A DNA stretch of 63,787 bases from an uncultured Acetatifactor sp. (GTDB lineage Bacteria > Bacillota > Clostridia > Lachnospirales > Lachnospiraceae): the NCBI GenBank assembly GCA_934436245.1, contig CAKSAM010000013.1:1-63787 (forward strand). Direction: 5' to 3'. The translations under genes and the position numbers were made by a program. Of the stretch, positions 43,838 to 53,375 are shown piece by piece. The notes beneath the pieces were generated by a model that did no database searches, was not told the DNA's origin, and saw only the letters and a list, made by a program, of their open reading frames with translations. Within the stretch, counting starts at the first letter, position 1. Each line of letters opens with the position of its first letter.

Positions 43838-44695
43838 ATGTTTGGATATATTGTGATCAATCAGTCAGAGATGAAGTTTAAGGAATATGATGTATATCGA
43901 TCCTATTACTGTGGATTGTGCCAGAGCCTGAAAGAACGCTACGGTGCATTGGGACAGCTTTCTCTGAACTATGATATGACTTTTATTCTGATGCTGCTCA
44001 CCAGCCTGTATGAACCCAGGGATCAGGAAAAACACTGCAGGTGTATTGCGCATCCTTTTGAAAAGCACTTTACCAGAAGAAATATTTTTACGGATTATGT
44101 AGCAGATATGACTGTTTTGTTTGCCTGCTATAAAGCAGAAGATGACTGGGAGGATGAGCGTCAGCTGAAAGGACTGGTGTATAGTTCTCTCCTGAGCAGA
44201 AAGTTCAGAAAGAAACCGCTTCTTTATCCGGAAAAAGTGAGAAATATTTCACTGGCAATGCAGGACTTTACAGATGCCGAAAAAAAGGGCAATGCAGATA
44301 TCGACACTATGGCAGGGCTGTTTGGCAGAGTTATGGCACAGATCGTTTCCTGTCGTGAGGATGAATGGCAGGGAAATCTGGAGCGGCTTGGTTTCTTTTT
44401 GGGGAAATTCATTTATCTGATGGATGCATATGAGGACATTGAGCAGGATATCAGAAAGGGTACCTATAATCCTCTGAAAAAACGGTATGAGGAACCAGGC
44501 TTTGAGGAGGAATGCAGGCAGATCCTGACAATGATGATGTCAGAGTGCTGTAAGGAATTCGAGCAGCTGCCTATTTTGCAGAATGTGGATATCCTGCGCA
44601 ATGTATTATATTCCGGTGTATGGTACCGCTATGAGATCGTACGGAAAAAACGGGAGAAAAACAGTGCAAAAGAGGTAACGGGAAATGAACTATGA
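43838..44695 (+). CDS. DUF5685-family protein
   Basis: The protein has 285 residues starting [18 protein letters not shown], the usual start of this family; an ATG at 43826 is in frame but abuts its ribosome site. [17 protein letters not shown] and CRCIAHPF hold conserved Cys and His. [26 protein letters not shown] helical sequence resembles all-alpha prenyl-synthase folds, with Asp in [10 protein letters not shown], but activity is unproven. It overlaps the J-domain gene by 11 bases. Confidence 0.8.
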   Translation: MFGYIVINQSEMKFKEYDVYRSYYCGLCQSLKERYGALGQLSLNYDMTFILMLLTSLYEPRDQEKHCRCIAHPFEKHFTRRNIFTDYVADMTVLFACYKAEDDWEDERQLKGLVYSSLLSRKFRKKPLLYPEKVRNISLAMQDFTDAEKKGNADIDTMAGLFGRVMAQIVSCREDEWQGNLERLGFFLGKFIYLMDAYEDIEQDIRKGTYNPLKKRYEEPGFEEECRQILTMMMSECCKEFEQLPILQNVDILRNVLYSGVWYRYEIVRKKREKNSAKEVTGNEL

Positions 44696-45428
44696 TCCTT
44701 ACAGTGTCCTGGGTGTAAGCAGAGATGCTTCCGAGGAAGAAATAAAAAAAGCATATAAAACACTGAGCAGAAAATATCATCCCGATGCCAACATCAATAA
44801 CCCCAACAAGGATCAGGCGGAAGAAAAGTTCAAGGAGATACAGGCTGCGTATCAGCAGATCATGAAGGAGCGTACGGAAGGCTACGGCTATAGCGGCGGC
44901 TATGGTAATCAGAATTATGGCGGTAATCGTGGATCCGGACAGGGTTACGGAAGCTATGGTCAGGGATTTGGAGGCTTCGGGGACTTCTGGCAGCAGGCAG
45001 GATGGCAGGAGCAGACTACGGGCTACGAAGAGGAAGCGAGACTCCGGGCAGCCGGAAACTATCTTAGAAACGGATATTACAGAGAAGCCAGAACTACATT
45101 AGACAGTATGGGAGAACACGAAAAGACTGCCAGATGGTATTATTACAGCGCCGTGGCACATTCCGGTCTGGGAAACAATGTGGCAGCACTGGAGCACGCA
45201 GGCAGGGCGGTGGCTCTGGACCCTCAAAATATGGAATACCAGATATTGCTGCAGAGACTCCAGAGCGGAGGACAGTGGTATGAGAGCAGACAGGCAGCCT
45301 ATGGTTATCCTCATGTGGGCGGTAACGATCTCTGCCTGAAGGTGTGCCTTGCCAATCTGGCATGTAATCTCTGCTGTGGCGGTAGTGGACTATGCTTTGG
45401 CGGATATGGTGGGCACGGAATGTTTTAA
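44685..45428 (+). CDS. J-domain protein with Gly-rich linker and TPR-like repeats
   Basis: The protein has 247 residues. A J domain (about 1-70) has [20 protein letters not shown] and the HPD tripeptide in KYHPDANI. A Gly/Tyr/Gln-rich linker follows (about 72-105), then helical TPR-like repeats (about 115-200), and a Cys/Gly-rich end ([20 protein letters not shown]). It would recruit DnaK to a client; overlap with the DUF5685 gene suggests they act together. Confidence 0.88.
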   Translation: MNYDPYSVLGVSRDASEEEIKKAYKTLSRKYHPDANINNPNKDQAEEKFKEIQAAYQQIMKERTEGYGYSGGYGNQNYGGNRGSGQGYGSYGQGFGGFGDFWQQAGWQEQTTGYEEEARLRAAGNYLRNGYYREARTTLDSMGEHEKTARWYYYSAVAHSGLGNNVAALEHAGRAVALDPQNMEYQILLQRLQSGGQWYESRQAAYGYPHVGGNDLCLKVCLANLACNLCCGGSGLCFGGYGGHGMF

Positions 45429-45437
45429 AAAAGGTAC

Positions 45438-45519
45438 TTGCTTTTTCCGGGTATCCTCACTATAATATTAGATACAAGATGTAGATACGAAAATGGTTGA
45501 AAAACACAAAATCTAGTGA
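45438..45519 (+). promoter_or_regulatory. nrdD promoter with two NrdR boxes
   Basis: TTGCTT (45438-45443) and TATAAT (45461-45466) are 17 bases apart. CAAGATGTAG (45475-45484) and CAAAATCTAG (45507-45516) each match 8 of 10 in the NrdR core CwAtATaTwG, and their centres are 32 bases apart, the usual three helical turns. NrdR, the ATP/dATP-sensing repressor, would therefore control nrdDG here. Confidence 0.8.
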
Positions 45520-45537
45520 AACGCTATGATTTGCAGA

Positions 45538-45582
45538 AAAAGTCGTGTCGGGAACTTGCTTCCGATACGGCTTTTCTTTCGG
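45538..45582 (+). terminator. Terminator-like hairpin in the nrdD leader
   Basis: AAGTCGTGTCGG (45540-45551) and CCGATACGGCTT (45563-45574) pair with two wobbles and are followed by TTCTTTC. It lies between the NrdR-controlled promoter and the nrdD start, so it may act as an attenuator or as a weak barrier. Confidence 0.55.
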
Positions 45583-45636
45583 CTTATGCAGGATTTTCGT
45601 ATTCTTTGGTAATGATATAAAGTGAGGGAAATGATA

Positions 45637-47763
45637 ATGAAGATTCAGAAGAGAGACGGCAGAGTAGTGCCTTATGAAGAGGAGAAGATCAGGGAAGCGA
45701 TCCACAAGGCCAACAACGAAGTGGAGGAACGGTATCGTGCCAGTGAAGGGCTGATCGAAGAAATCCTGGAGGATGTGAAACAGGAGAGCAAGGAGATCCA
45801 GACTGTAGAGCATATCCAGGATATGATCGAGGAGCATCTGGTAGAGCACAATAAATATACTCTTGCAAAAAAGTATATTGTATACCGTTATCAGAGAAGT
45901 CTGCTCAGAAAGTCAAATACTACGGATGAATCTATTTTAAAGCTGATCCGGAATGAAAATAAGGAACTGGCAGAGGAAAACTCCAACAAAAATACCCGTC
46001 TGGCTTCCACACAGAGAGATTATATCGCAGGGGAAGTGTCCCGTGACGTTACCAGACGTCTGCTTCTGCCGGAGCATATTGCCATGGCTCATGACAACGG
46101 TGTCCTGCATTTCCATGATGCGGACTATTTTATCCAGCCTATTTTCAACTGTTGTCTGATCAATATCAAGGACATGCTGGATAACGGAACCTCTATTAAC
46201 GGGAAGATGATCGAATCCCCCAAGAGCTTTCAGGTGGCATGTACCGTAACGACCCAGATCATTGCTGCGGTAGCCAGCAATCAGTATGGCGGACAGAGCG
46301 TCAATATCAAGCATCTGGGAAAATATCTGCGTAAGAGCAAAGAGAAATTTGCAAAGCAGCTGGATGAAGAATTCGGAGATACGCTGGATCAGGCCGCCAA
46401 GGACAAAATCGTTGAGATGCGTCTGCACGATGAACTGAAGTCCGGTGTACAGACGATCCAGTACCAGATCAATACGTTGATGACCACTAATGGTCAGTCT
46501 CCTTTTGTGACCCTGTTCCTTCATATCGATGAGAATGACGAATATGTGGAAGAGACTGTGCAGATCATTATGGAGATCCTGCGTCAGCGCATTGAGGGAA
46601 CCAAGAATGAGAAGGGTGTCTATGTGACTCCCGCATTCCCGAAGTTAGTTTATGTATTGGATGAAAACAACTGCTTAAAGGGCGGAAAATATGATTATGT
46701 GACGAAGCTTGCTGCACAATGTTCCGCCAGGAGAATGTATCCCGACTATATCTCTGCAAAAAAGATGAGGGAAAATTATGAGGGTAATGTATTTTCCTGT
46801 ATGGGCTGTCGTTCTTTCCTGTCCCCCTGGAAGGACGAAAACGGTGAATATAAGTGGGAAGGCCGTTTCAATCAAGGGGTTGTCAGCATCAACCTCCCCC
46901 AGATCGGTATTCTGGCAAAGGGAAACGAAGAAAAATTCTGGAAACTTCTGGATGAGCGTCTGGAATTGTGCTACGAAGCGCTGATGTGCCGTCATAAGGC
47001 ACTGGAGGGTGTGGTATCCGATGTGAGCCCGATTCACTGGCAGTATGGAGCGATCGCACGTCTGAAGAAGGGCGAGACCATTGATAAGTATCTGCATAAC
47101 GGATACTCTACCATGTCTTTGGGATACATTGGTCTGTATGAGACCACTTATCTGATGAAGGGATGCAGCCAGACTGTGGAACCGGGCAAGGAGTTTGCTC
47201 TGCACGTTATGGATTATATGAAGGACCGCTGTGCAAAGTGGAAAGAAGAGACCGGTATTGCGTTCAGCCTGTATGGAACTCCGGCAGAAACATTGTGCTA
47301 TCGTTTCGCAAGAATTGACCGCGAAAAATACGGTGATATTTCCAATGTTACCGATAAGGGCTATTATACGAATTCTTATCATGTGGATGTCCGGGAGAAA
47401 ATCGATGCCTTCACAAAGTTCAAGATCGAGAGTGAGTTCCAGAACAAGTCTCTGGGAGGTGCCATCTCTTACGTGGAAGTACCGAACCTGACCAATAATG
47501 TGGAAGCCATTGAGGAAGTGATTCGCTTCATCTATGACAATATCCAGTACGGAGAGTTCAATACCAAATCCGATTACTGTCAGGTATGTGGCTATGATGG
47601 TGAGATCATGATCAATGATAACATGGAGTGGGAATGCCCCCAGTGTCACAACAAGGATCATGCGAAGATGAATGTTACCCGAAGAACCTGCGGCTATCTG
47701 GGAGAGAATTTCTGGAATGCCGGCAAGACCAAGGAGATCAAGGCAAGAGTTCTTCATCTGTAA
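45637..47763 (+). CDS. nrdD: Anaerobic ribonucleoside-triphosphate reductase, class III
   Basis: The protein has 708 residues from ATG 45637 (MKIQKRDGRV); ATG 45631 and GTG 45622 are in frame. An N-terminal ATP-cone (about 1-95) senses ATP/dATP. The core makes dNTPs by a glycyl radical: RRTCGYLGENFWNAG near residue 680 holds the radical Gly, and Cys pairs CQVC (about 647) and CPQC (about 666) bind zinc. GEVSRDVTRRLLLPEH and GCRSFLSPW are family motifs. It is followed by nrdG. Confidence 0.96.
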   Translation: MKIQKRDGRVVPYEEEKIREAIHKANNEVEERYRASEGLIEEILEDVKQESKEIQTVEHIQDMIEEHLVEHNKYTLAKKYIVYRYQRSLLRKSNTTDESILKLIRNENKELAEENSNKNTRLASTQRDYIAGEVSRDVTRRLLLPEHIAMAHDNGVLHFHDADYFIQPIFNCCLINIKDMLDNGTSINGKMIESPKSFQVACTVTTQIIAAVASNQYGGQSVNIKHLGKYLRKSKEKFAKQLDEEFGDTLDQAAKDKIVEMRLHDELKSGVQTIQYQINTLMTTNGQSPFVTLFLHIDENDEYVEETVQIIMEILRQRIEGTKNEKGVYVTPAFPKLVYVLDENNCLKGGKYDYVTKLAAQCSARRMYPDYISAKKMRENYEGNVFSCMGCRSFLSPWKDENGEYKWEGRFNQGVVSINLPQIGILAKGNEEKFWKLLDERLELCYEALMCRHKALEGVVSDVSPIHWQYGAIARLKKGETIDKYLHNGYSTMSLGYIGLYETTYLMKGCSQTVEPGKEFALHVMDYMKDRCAKWKEETGIAFSLYGTPAETLCYRFARIDREKYGDISNVTDKGYYTNSYHVDVREKIDAFTKFKIESEFQNKSLGGAISYVEVPNLTNNVEAIEEVIRFIYDNIQYGEFNTKSDYCQVCGYDGEIMINDNMEWECPQCHNKDHAKMNVTRRTCGYLGENFWNAGKTKEIKARVLHL

Positions 47764-47795
47764 TGTGCAGATAGTACACGGGAAGGAAATGTCCT

Positions 47796-48317
47796 ATGAA
47801 TTATGCAACGATCAAGAAAACAGATGTGGCAAACGGCCCCGGTGTGAGAGTATCGCTGTTCGTCAGCGGCTGTACCCATCATTGCAAGGGATGCTTTAAC
47901 AGCGAAGCCTGGGATTTTCACTATGGACAGGCTTACACGCAGGAAACAGAACAGGAGATCTTACAGGCACTGGCCCCGGACTATATCCGGGGCTTGAGTC
48001 TGCTGGGAGGGGAACCCATGGAGCCGGAGAACAGAGGAACTGTACTTTCTCTGGTGAAAAAAGTAAGAGAACTTTATCCGCAAAAGACGATATGGTGCTA
48101 TACGGGCTATGATTTTGACAGGGATCTGCTACCCTGGATGGAGGCAGGTGATCCGGTGATGACGGAGCTTCTGCCGCTTCTGGATGTTATCGTGGACGGA
48201 GAGTACGAGGAAACACACAGGAACCTGCGTCTGGCTTTCCGTGGGTCGGAAAATCAGCGGATTTTGGATGTGCCATTGTCTTTAAAGGAAAAATGTGGTA
48301 AAATCTTATATACATAA
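47796..48317 (+). CDS. nrdG: Anaerobic ribonucleotide reductase-activating protein
   Basis: The protein has 173 residues. The radical-SAM motif C-x3-C-x2-C is in SGCTHHCKGCFN (about 27-38). The short length is normal for NrdG. It generates the glycyl radical of NrdD from SAM. GGAAGG precedes the ATG, 32 bases after nrdD. Confidence 0.95.
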   Translation: MNYATIKKTDVANGPGVRVSLFVSGCTHHCKGCFNSEAWDFHYGQAYTQETEQEILQALAPDYIRGLSLLGGEPMEPENRGTVLSLVKKVRELYPQKTIWCYTGYDFDRDLLPWMEAGDPVMTELLPLLDVIVDGEYEETHRNLRLAFRGSENQRILDVPLSLKEKCGKILYT

Positions 48318-48385
48318 GAGGATTCGGGTCGAAAAGGGATATCGGTCCGAAAATAGAAACAAAAGTGTGAGGGAGTAATACAAGT

Positions 48386-50800
48386 ATGGAGAGCTTTCTG
48401 GATATGACGTTAGATAGAAATCTCTACATCGGTGTTCCGGTGGGAGCCTTTTTATGCTCCCTTTTTCTGTTATTCTGTTTTTTCAATACCATAAGGAGCC
48501 GGACGATCCGTAGTCTGAGGGCAGTGCTGACCTCCTGCCTCGTGTGGACCGGTGGGGTGATCCTCATGCGGTTACAGGTATTCCCGGGGATTCAGTTCTG
48601 GCATAATTTTGCACTGATGGGACTGTTAGTCATTCCGGTGTTCATGTATACATTTCTGTTCGGTTTTCTGGAAATTACGGAGCATGATGCATTGATATAT
48701 ATTTACGGAGTGCTGACGGTGGCACTGGTACTGGGTAATGCCTGGAGCAGCACCCTTGTGCCGGCACCTGAGGCGGTGATCCGGGCGGATGGAACCTGCG
48801 TCTATGTATATCATGCAACAGTGGGCATATGGGTACTGGCGGTGTTGGAGGTCCTGGTACTGGTCTATGCTACTTATCTTGCACATTGCAAGATAGGTGG
48901 GGAGCTGCAGCTGCGGAAGAAACTGCAGCCACTGTTACTGGGAACTTTGTTTATTCTGGTGGGAAATCTGCTCTGCCAGATACCCGGCATTGTATTCCCG
49001 TTCGATATGCTTGGCTGCGTCGGTATGGCAGTGTGCATGGTCTATATCATGTATAAACAGTACCTGTTTGATTTTTCTTATCGTGTGACGGTAGGTGCAG
49101 TATATTTTCTGGCGGTAGTGGTAGCATCCCTGCCCCTGGTAATTCTGTATCATAATCTGGAAAACGTGTTGGGGACGCTGGAGAGATCCGTAGTGCAGAA
49201 ATTGATTCTGTATATTGTTCTGCAATGCGCATGGACAGTATTTGTAGTAGCATTTGCCAGAAAACGTCTGGAAAATATTCTGAACCAGAAGCAGAAGCAG
49301 ATGGTAGAAGGAATGCGGGAGTTTCAGGACAGAGCGGCATCTATCCTGAATCGCAGGGAATTGTTTGCAACGCTGCATGATATCCTGGATGAAGCAATTC
49401 CGGGCTGTGAGTCCAGAATTTTTGAGAAGAATGAAAACGATGCCGGATACCACGAAATGATACGAAGCGGACAGATTCCGCTGGGCAGAGAAGAATCAGA
49501 GAGAATCTGTGGCATTGTAGAACGGGACGAGGTGAAGGAAATACCATCGGCCGCTTTATTAAAATATGATAATATGGTCTGCGGTTTTATATACATGGAA
49601 CGGCTGCGGACAAATAAACTCAATTATCGCGAAGCAGATTGTATTCGCCAGATGGCAAATATCGCATCAGGAAGTCTGAAAAATATTGATGCTTATGAAA
49701 AAGTATATCAGGTGTCCATACATGATGAACTGACTGGATTGTATAACAGAAGCTATTGCAGCACCTACCTGAGACAGGAGGGAGCACTGGGAACGGAACG
49801 TGGCTTTTTGTACATGGATATGGATAATTTCAAATTATACAATGATCTGTACGGAGAGCAGACGGGTGACCGGATCCTGAAATGGTGTGCAGATAGAATA
49901 CAGGCTAATGTGGAGAACGGAGAGGTCTTCCGTGTGGGTTCCAATGAGTTTCTGGTCTCCGTGCCGGAGACCAGCAGAGATGTACTGGTGGCACTGGCGG
50001 AAAAGCTGGCACTGGCGATACAGGAGAATGCGGCAGACAAGCCGCAGGTGATGCAGCCCATTACTTTCAGTACCGGAGTGGCGTGGTATCCGGGACTGGC
50101 AGCAGATGCACTGGAACTGTTCCGACAGTCCAAGAGGGCTGCATTCTATGCCAAGAGAAACGGTAAAGATCAAATTCACGTATACGAAGGAAATATTAAG
50201 GAAGAAAATCATGAAAGGGAGACCGGCTACGAGCAGGCGGCACCTACGGTGTATGCACTGGTGGCAGCAATTGATGCGAAAGATTCATTTACGTTCCAGC
50301 ATTCTACTAACGTATCCCAGTATGCAGTGCTTCTGGCACAAAAACTGGGGCTGTCCAGAGACGATATCCAGACTGTGAAGGTGGCAGGACTGCTGCATGA
50401 TATTGGTAAGATCGGAATTCCAGAGAGTATTCTGAAAAAAGCGGGAAAGCTTACGAATGAAGAATACGAAATCATGAAGAGCCATGTAGAGAAATCCATA
50501 GAGATGATCCATTATCTGCCGAATATGAATTATGTGATTCCGGCAGTAGTCTCTCATCATGAACGATATGATGGCAGGGGATATCCCAGAGGACTTAAGG
50601 GAGAAGAAATCCCGTTTCTGGGCAGGATCCTGGCGGTGTGTGACAGCTTTGATGCCATGATCTCCAAGAGAGCTTATAAAGAACCGCTGAGTGTGGAATA
50701 TGCCATGGGAGAACTGGAGAAAAATAAAGGAACCCAGTTTGATCCCAGAGTAGCGGATGCTTTTATTGAATTAATAAAAGAAGGAAAGGTTCCATTGTAG
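48386..50800 (+). CDS. GGDEF/HD-GYP protein with membrane sensor region
   Basis: The protein has 804 residues. Eight or so membrane helices form residues 15-300. A GAF-like region follows, then a GGDEF domain (about 450-600) in which the signature reads VGSNEF, not GGDEF, at about 516-521; DELTGLYNR and YMDMDNFKLYND are kept. The C-terminal HD-GYP domain is complete: [15 protein letters not shown] (about 671) and SHHERYDGRGYPRGLKGEEI (about 722). The likely active output is c-di-GMP breakdown, with the GGDEF part a sensor for GTP or a relic. The gene has a terminator at 50801. Confidence 0.92.
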   Translation: MESFLDMTLDRNLYIGVPVGAFLCSLFLLFCFFNTIRSRTIRSLRAVLTSCLVWTGGVILMRLQVFPGIQFWHNFALMGLLVIPVFMYTFLFGFLEITEHDALIYIYGVLTVALVLGNAWSSTLVPAPEAVIRADGTCVYVYHATVGIWVLAVLEVLVLVYATYLAHCKIGGELQLRKKLQPLLLGTLFILVGNLLCQIPGIVFPFDMLGCVGMAVCMVYIMYKQYLFDFSYRVTVGAVYFLAVVVASLPLVILYHNLENVLGTLERSVVQKLILYIVLQCAWTVFVVAFARKRLENILNQKQKQMVEGMREFQDRAASILNRRELFATLHDILDEAIPGCESRIFEKNENDAGYHEMIRSGQIPLGREESERICGIVERDEVKEIPSAALLKYDNMVCGFIYMERLRTNKLNYREADCIRQMANIASGSLKNIDAYEKVYQVSIHDELTGLYNRSYCSTYLRQEGALGTERGFLYMDMDNFKLYNDLYGEQTGDRILKWCADRIQANVENGEVFRVGSNEFLVSVPETSRDVLVALAEKLALAIQENAADKPQVMQPITFSTGVAWYPGLAADALELFRQSKRAAFYAKRNGKDQIHVYEGNIKEENHERETGYEQAAPTVYALVAAIDAKDSFTFQHSTNVSQYAVLLAQKLGLSRDDIQTVKVAGLLHDIGKIGIPESILKKAGKLTNEEYEIMKSHVEKSIEMIHYLPNMNYVIPAVVSHHERYDGRGYPRGLKGEEIPFLGRILAVCDSFDAMISKRAYKEPLSVEYAMGELEKNKGTQFDPRVADAFIELIKEGKVPL

Positions 50801-50828
50801 AAAGAGACGCCGGAAGGCGTCTCTTTTT
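50801..50828 (+). terminator. Terminator after the HD-GYP gene
   Basis: AGAGACGCC (50803-50811), loop GGAA, GGCGTCTCT (50816-50824), then TTTT. Confidence 0.9.
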
Positions 50829-50883
50829 AAAGGGGAGGATTAAGTATTATCGTATCATTAGTAAGATCAAAGGAGGGGGTCCA

Positions 50884-50934
50884 ATGATAGTAGTAGTCTG
50901 TCCCGGATTTTATGGATTATACATCAGTGATTGA
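50884..50934 (+). CDS. Candidate 16-residue small protein
   Basis: ATG 50884 to TGA 50932-50934 gives MIVVVCPGFYGLYISD, preceded by an exceptionally strong ribosome site AAAGGAGGGGG (50869-50879) with 4-base spacing. The Val-rich start followed by Pro and an aromatic is faintly like SpoVM-type peptides, but the length and C-terminal part do not match, so no function is assigned. Confidence 0.4.
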   Translation: MIVVVCPGFYGLYISD

Positions 50935-51087
50935 TATTTTTTTGTTGTTTTTAAGACAGAGATGTTATATACTATGATTAATAATTCCGTCAACAGATGA
51001 ACATCACGATTGATTGCAGTCAGGGATGTCCGGCTGTTTGACAGATAAATCGTGTTATTAAAATTATGTAAGGATGGTATTACAATT

Positions 51088-51591
51088 ATGAATTTGATGG
51101 AACAGTGGAGATCAGTAGCATATAATGAGGCAACCGGCAAAGAGAAGCTGCAGCAGCTCTGGGCAGCTTATTTCCAGGAAGAGAAAGAAATCTACGCACA
51201 GCTTCTGAAGAACCCTGATGAAGTGGTAAAGGGAACTGTAAAAGAACTGGCTGATAAGTATCAGGTATCTTTGATGACTATGACCGGATTCCTGGATGGT
51301 ATCAATGACAGTCTGGCAGAGAAGAATCCGCTTGATGATCTGGAAGAGGACACCGAGGTCAATCTGGGATTCGACAAGGCGCTCCTGTACAAGAACATGG
51401 TAGCTGCTGAAGCTGACTGGCTGTACAATCTGGAAGAGTGGAATGCTATTTTTGATGAGGAGACCCGTAAGGAGCTTTACAAAGAGCAGAAATCTTCCAC
51501 CACAATCGTAAAGGAGCAGAAGGTTTATCCCAATGACCCCTGTCCCTGCGGAAGCGGCAAGAAGTATAAAAAGTGCTGCGGCAGAAAGTAA
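51088..51591 (+). CDS. SEC-C motif-containing protein
   Basis: The protein has 167 residues. A helical body (about 1-140) is followed by the zinc-binding SEC-C motif [20 protein letters not shown] at the extreme C terminus. SEC-C was first seen in SecA and binds zinc and the ribosome or SecB-like partners. The body shows an N-terminal [14 protein letters not shown] and many charged helices. Start 51088 is preferred over the longer GTG-start form. Function unknown. Confidence 0.85.
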   Translation: MNLMEQWRSVAYNEATGKEKLQQLWAAYFQEEKEIYAQLLKNPDEVVKGTVKELADKYQVSLMTMTGFLDGINDSLAEKNPLDDLEEDTEVNLGFDKALLYKNMVAAEADWLYNLEEWNAIFDEETRKELYKEQKSSTTIVKEQKVYPNDPCPCGSGKKYKKCCGRK

Positions 51592-51600
51592 TTTGAATAG

Positions 51601-51641
51601 AAAGGGGGTTTTCCGCAGGTTTGCAGAGAGCCCCTTTTTCG
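51601..51641 (+). terminator. Terminator after the SEC-C gene
   Basis: AAAGGGG (51601-51607) and CCCCTTT (51631-51637) with a long loop, followed by TT. Confidence 0.6.
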
Positions 51642-51677
51642 TTTAAACTATAGTAGTCAGGAAAGGAAGGGTTACAT

Positions 51678-52280
51678 ATGAAAATATTGAAAGAACTGAA
51701 ATGGGAAGCGATTCTTACAAGTGTTCTGTACATCCTTTTAGGGATTGTGGCACTGGTGCTCCCGGAGACCATGCAGAAGACACTGGGGTATCTCATCGGT
51801 ATTGTACTGATCGTTGCAGGGTTGGTGTCGATAGTGTGCTATTTACTCCGGGATGCCAGAGAGAACTATTATCACAATGAGTTTGTATTTGGCCTGGCAG
51901 GAATTGTGCTGGGGGCGGCAGTTTTGTATAAGGTGGAAGTGATCATTTCCCTGATACCTTTTATTCTTGGAGTACTGGTATTGTTCAGCGGATGCAGCAA
52001 GCTGCAGGATGCGATTGATCTGAAGAGACTGAGCTACGGAAGCTGGGCGGGAATGCTCATTCTGGCAGTCATCAATATCATTCTGGGAATTGTATTGATC
52101 TGCAATCCTTTTGAGGCAGCGATAATATTATTCCGTGTACTGGGTGTGGGACTGATCCTGAGCGGAGCCAGCGACTGCTTTTCCACGATTTATTTTGCAC
52201 GCAAGCTCCGGAGATTCAAACAGGAGCAGGATGCACTGGACAGCACCTTTGAAGAGATCGATCCTAAGGATCAAAATTAA
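51678..52280 (+). CDS. DUF308-family membrane protein
   Basis: The protein has 200 residues with six membrane helices in three hairpin repeats (SVLYILLGIVALVLPETMQK; VFGLAGIVLGAAVLY; AVINIILGIVLICNPFEAAI). This is the HdeD-like DUF308 architecture. HdeD acts in acid resistance in E. coli, but the role here is unknown. A charged C terminus (FEEIDPKDQN) follows. Confidence 0.87.
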   Translation: MKILKELKWEAILTSVLYILLGIVALVLPETMQKTLGYLIGIVLIVAGLVSIVCYLLRDARENYYHNEFVFGLAGIVLGAAVLYKVEVIISLIPFILGVLVLFSGCSKLQDAIDLKRLSYGSWAGMLILAVINIILGIVLICNPFEAAIILFRVLGVGLILSGASDCFSTIYFARKLRRFKQEQDALDSTFEEIDPKDQN

Positions 52281-52311
52281 CGGATACAAAAGAACAGGCA
52301 GGAGGAATATC

Positions 52312-52746
52312 GTGAATATTGCATCGTTTTTATCCCCGAAGGAAGAAGTGACCTTCCTACGGGATGATATGACTATCAGGCAGGGGCTGGAGAAGATGAA
52401 GCGCTACGGTTACACGGCAGTACCTGTGATCGATGCCGAGGATCGTTATGTAGGCGTGGTCAGTGAGGGAGATTTCCTGTGGAATATTTTAAGCCACAAC
52501 AGTGAGCTGGACAGCATTACCATGAAGAGCCTGGAGAAGCTGTCGATACGGGATATCATCCAGGGTGGCAAGATCCGTCCGGTATGTATCGATACCAATA
52601 TGGAAGAACTGCTGGGACAGGCACAGATGCAGAACTTTGTACCGGTGATCGATGATCGCAATGTGTTTATCGGTATTATTACCCGTAGCGAGATCATCAA
52701 ATATTTTATAAAAAAACAGATTGAAGCTGCAGAAAAACAATTCTGA
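52312..52746 (+). CDS. CBS domain-pair protein
   Basis: The protein has 144 residues from GTG 52312, with AGGAGG six bases upstream. Two CBS domains (about 10-70 and 80-140): MKRYGYTAVPVIDAEDRYVG and QNFVPVIDDRNVFIGIITRS. Such pairs bind adenine nucleotides and act as energy or regulatory sensors. It lies 35 bases before apt. Confidence 0.88.
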   Translation: MNIASFLSPKEEVTFLRDDMTIRQGLEKMKRYGYTAVPVIDAEDRYVGVVSEGDFLWNILSHNSELDSITMKSLEKLSIRDIIQGGKIRPVCIDTNMEELLGQAQMQNFVPVIDDRNVFIGIITRSEIIKYFIKKQIEAAEKQF

Positions 52747-52780
52747 TAAAGTTGAAAAGAGAAGAAAGGTGTGTAAAATC

Positions 52781-53305
52781 ATGAAAAAGTTGGAAGAATA
52801 TGTAATGAGCATTCCCGATTTCCCGGAGAAGGGTATTATTTTCCGTGATGTCACAAGTGTATTGCAGGATGCTGACGGACTGCACCTGGCCATTGATACC
52901 ATGCAGGAGAAGATCAAGGATCTGGATTATGATGTGGTAGTAGGACCAGAATCTCGCGGATTTATCTTCGGAACCCCCATTGCATATAATAATCATAAGC
53001 CCTTTGTATTGATCCGTAAAAAGGGCAAGCTTCCAAGAGAGACCGTGTCCACTACCTATGACCTGGAGTATGGCTCTGCAACCATCGAGATGCACAAGGA
53101 CAGCATCAAGCCCGGTCAGAAGGTACTGATCGTGGATGATCTGATCGCTACCGGCGGTACCACCGAGGCTATGATCAGACTGATCGAGTCTCTGGGAGGA
53201 GAAGTAGCCGGTGTCGTAGTATTGATCGAACTGGCAGGTTTAAAGGGTCGTGAGCGTCTGGACGGATATCGCCTGGAGTCTGCGATCTGCTATGAGGGAA
53301 AGTAA
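52781..53305 (+). CDS. apt: Adenine phosphoribosyltransferase
   Basis: The protein has 174 residues. It makes AMP from adenine and PRPP. The PRPP-binding motif is VLIVDDLIATGGTTEA, and the start KKLEEYVMSIPDFPEKGI is Apt-typical. GAAAGG precedes ATG 52781. relA begins 70 bases later. Confidence 0.95.
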   Translation: MKKLEEYVMSIPDFPEKGIIFRDVTSVLQDADGLHLAIDTMQEKIKDLDYDVVVGPESRGFIFGTPIAYNNHKPFVLIRKKGKLPRETVSTTYDLEYGSATIEMHKDSIKPGQKVLIVDDLIATGGTTEAMIRLIESLGGEVAGVVVLIELAGLKGRERLDGYRLESAICYEGK

Positions 53306-53375
53306 AAAAGGTGGTTACTTCGCCATATTAAACGGCTTATGTTACCCCAATATTATATATGGAGCTGTTTCGTCT

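Noticed and set aside
46675..47757. Minus-strand open frame of 360 codons
   Set aside because: Antisense to nrdD, with no recognisable domain; coding evidence for nrdD on the other strand is overwhelming.
52195..52311. Longer N terminus for the CBS protein
   Set aside because: The upstream ATG overlaps the DUF308 gene and lacks a ribosome site; GTG 52312 has AGGAGG at ideal spacing.
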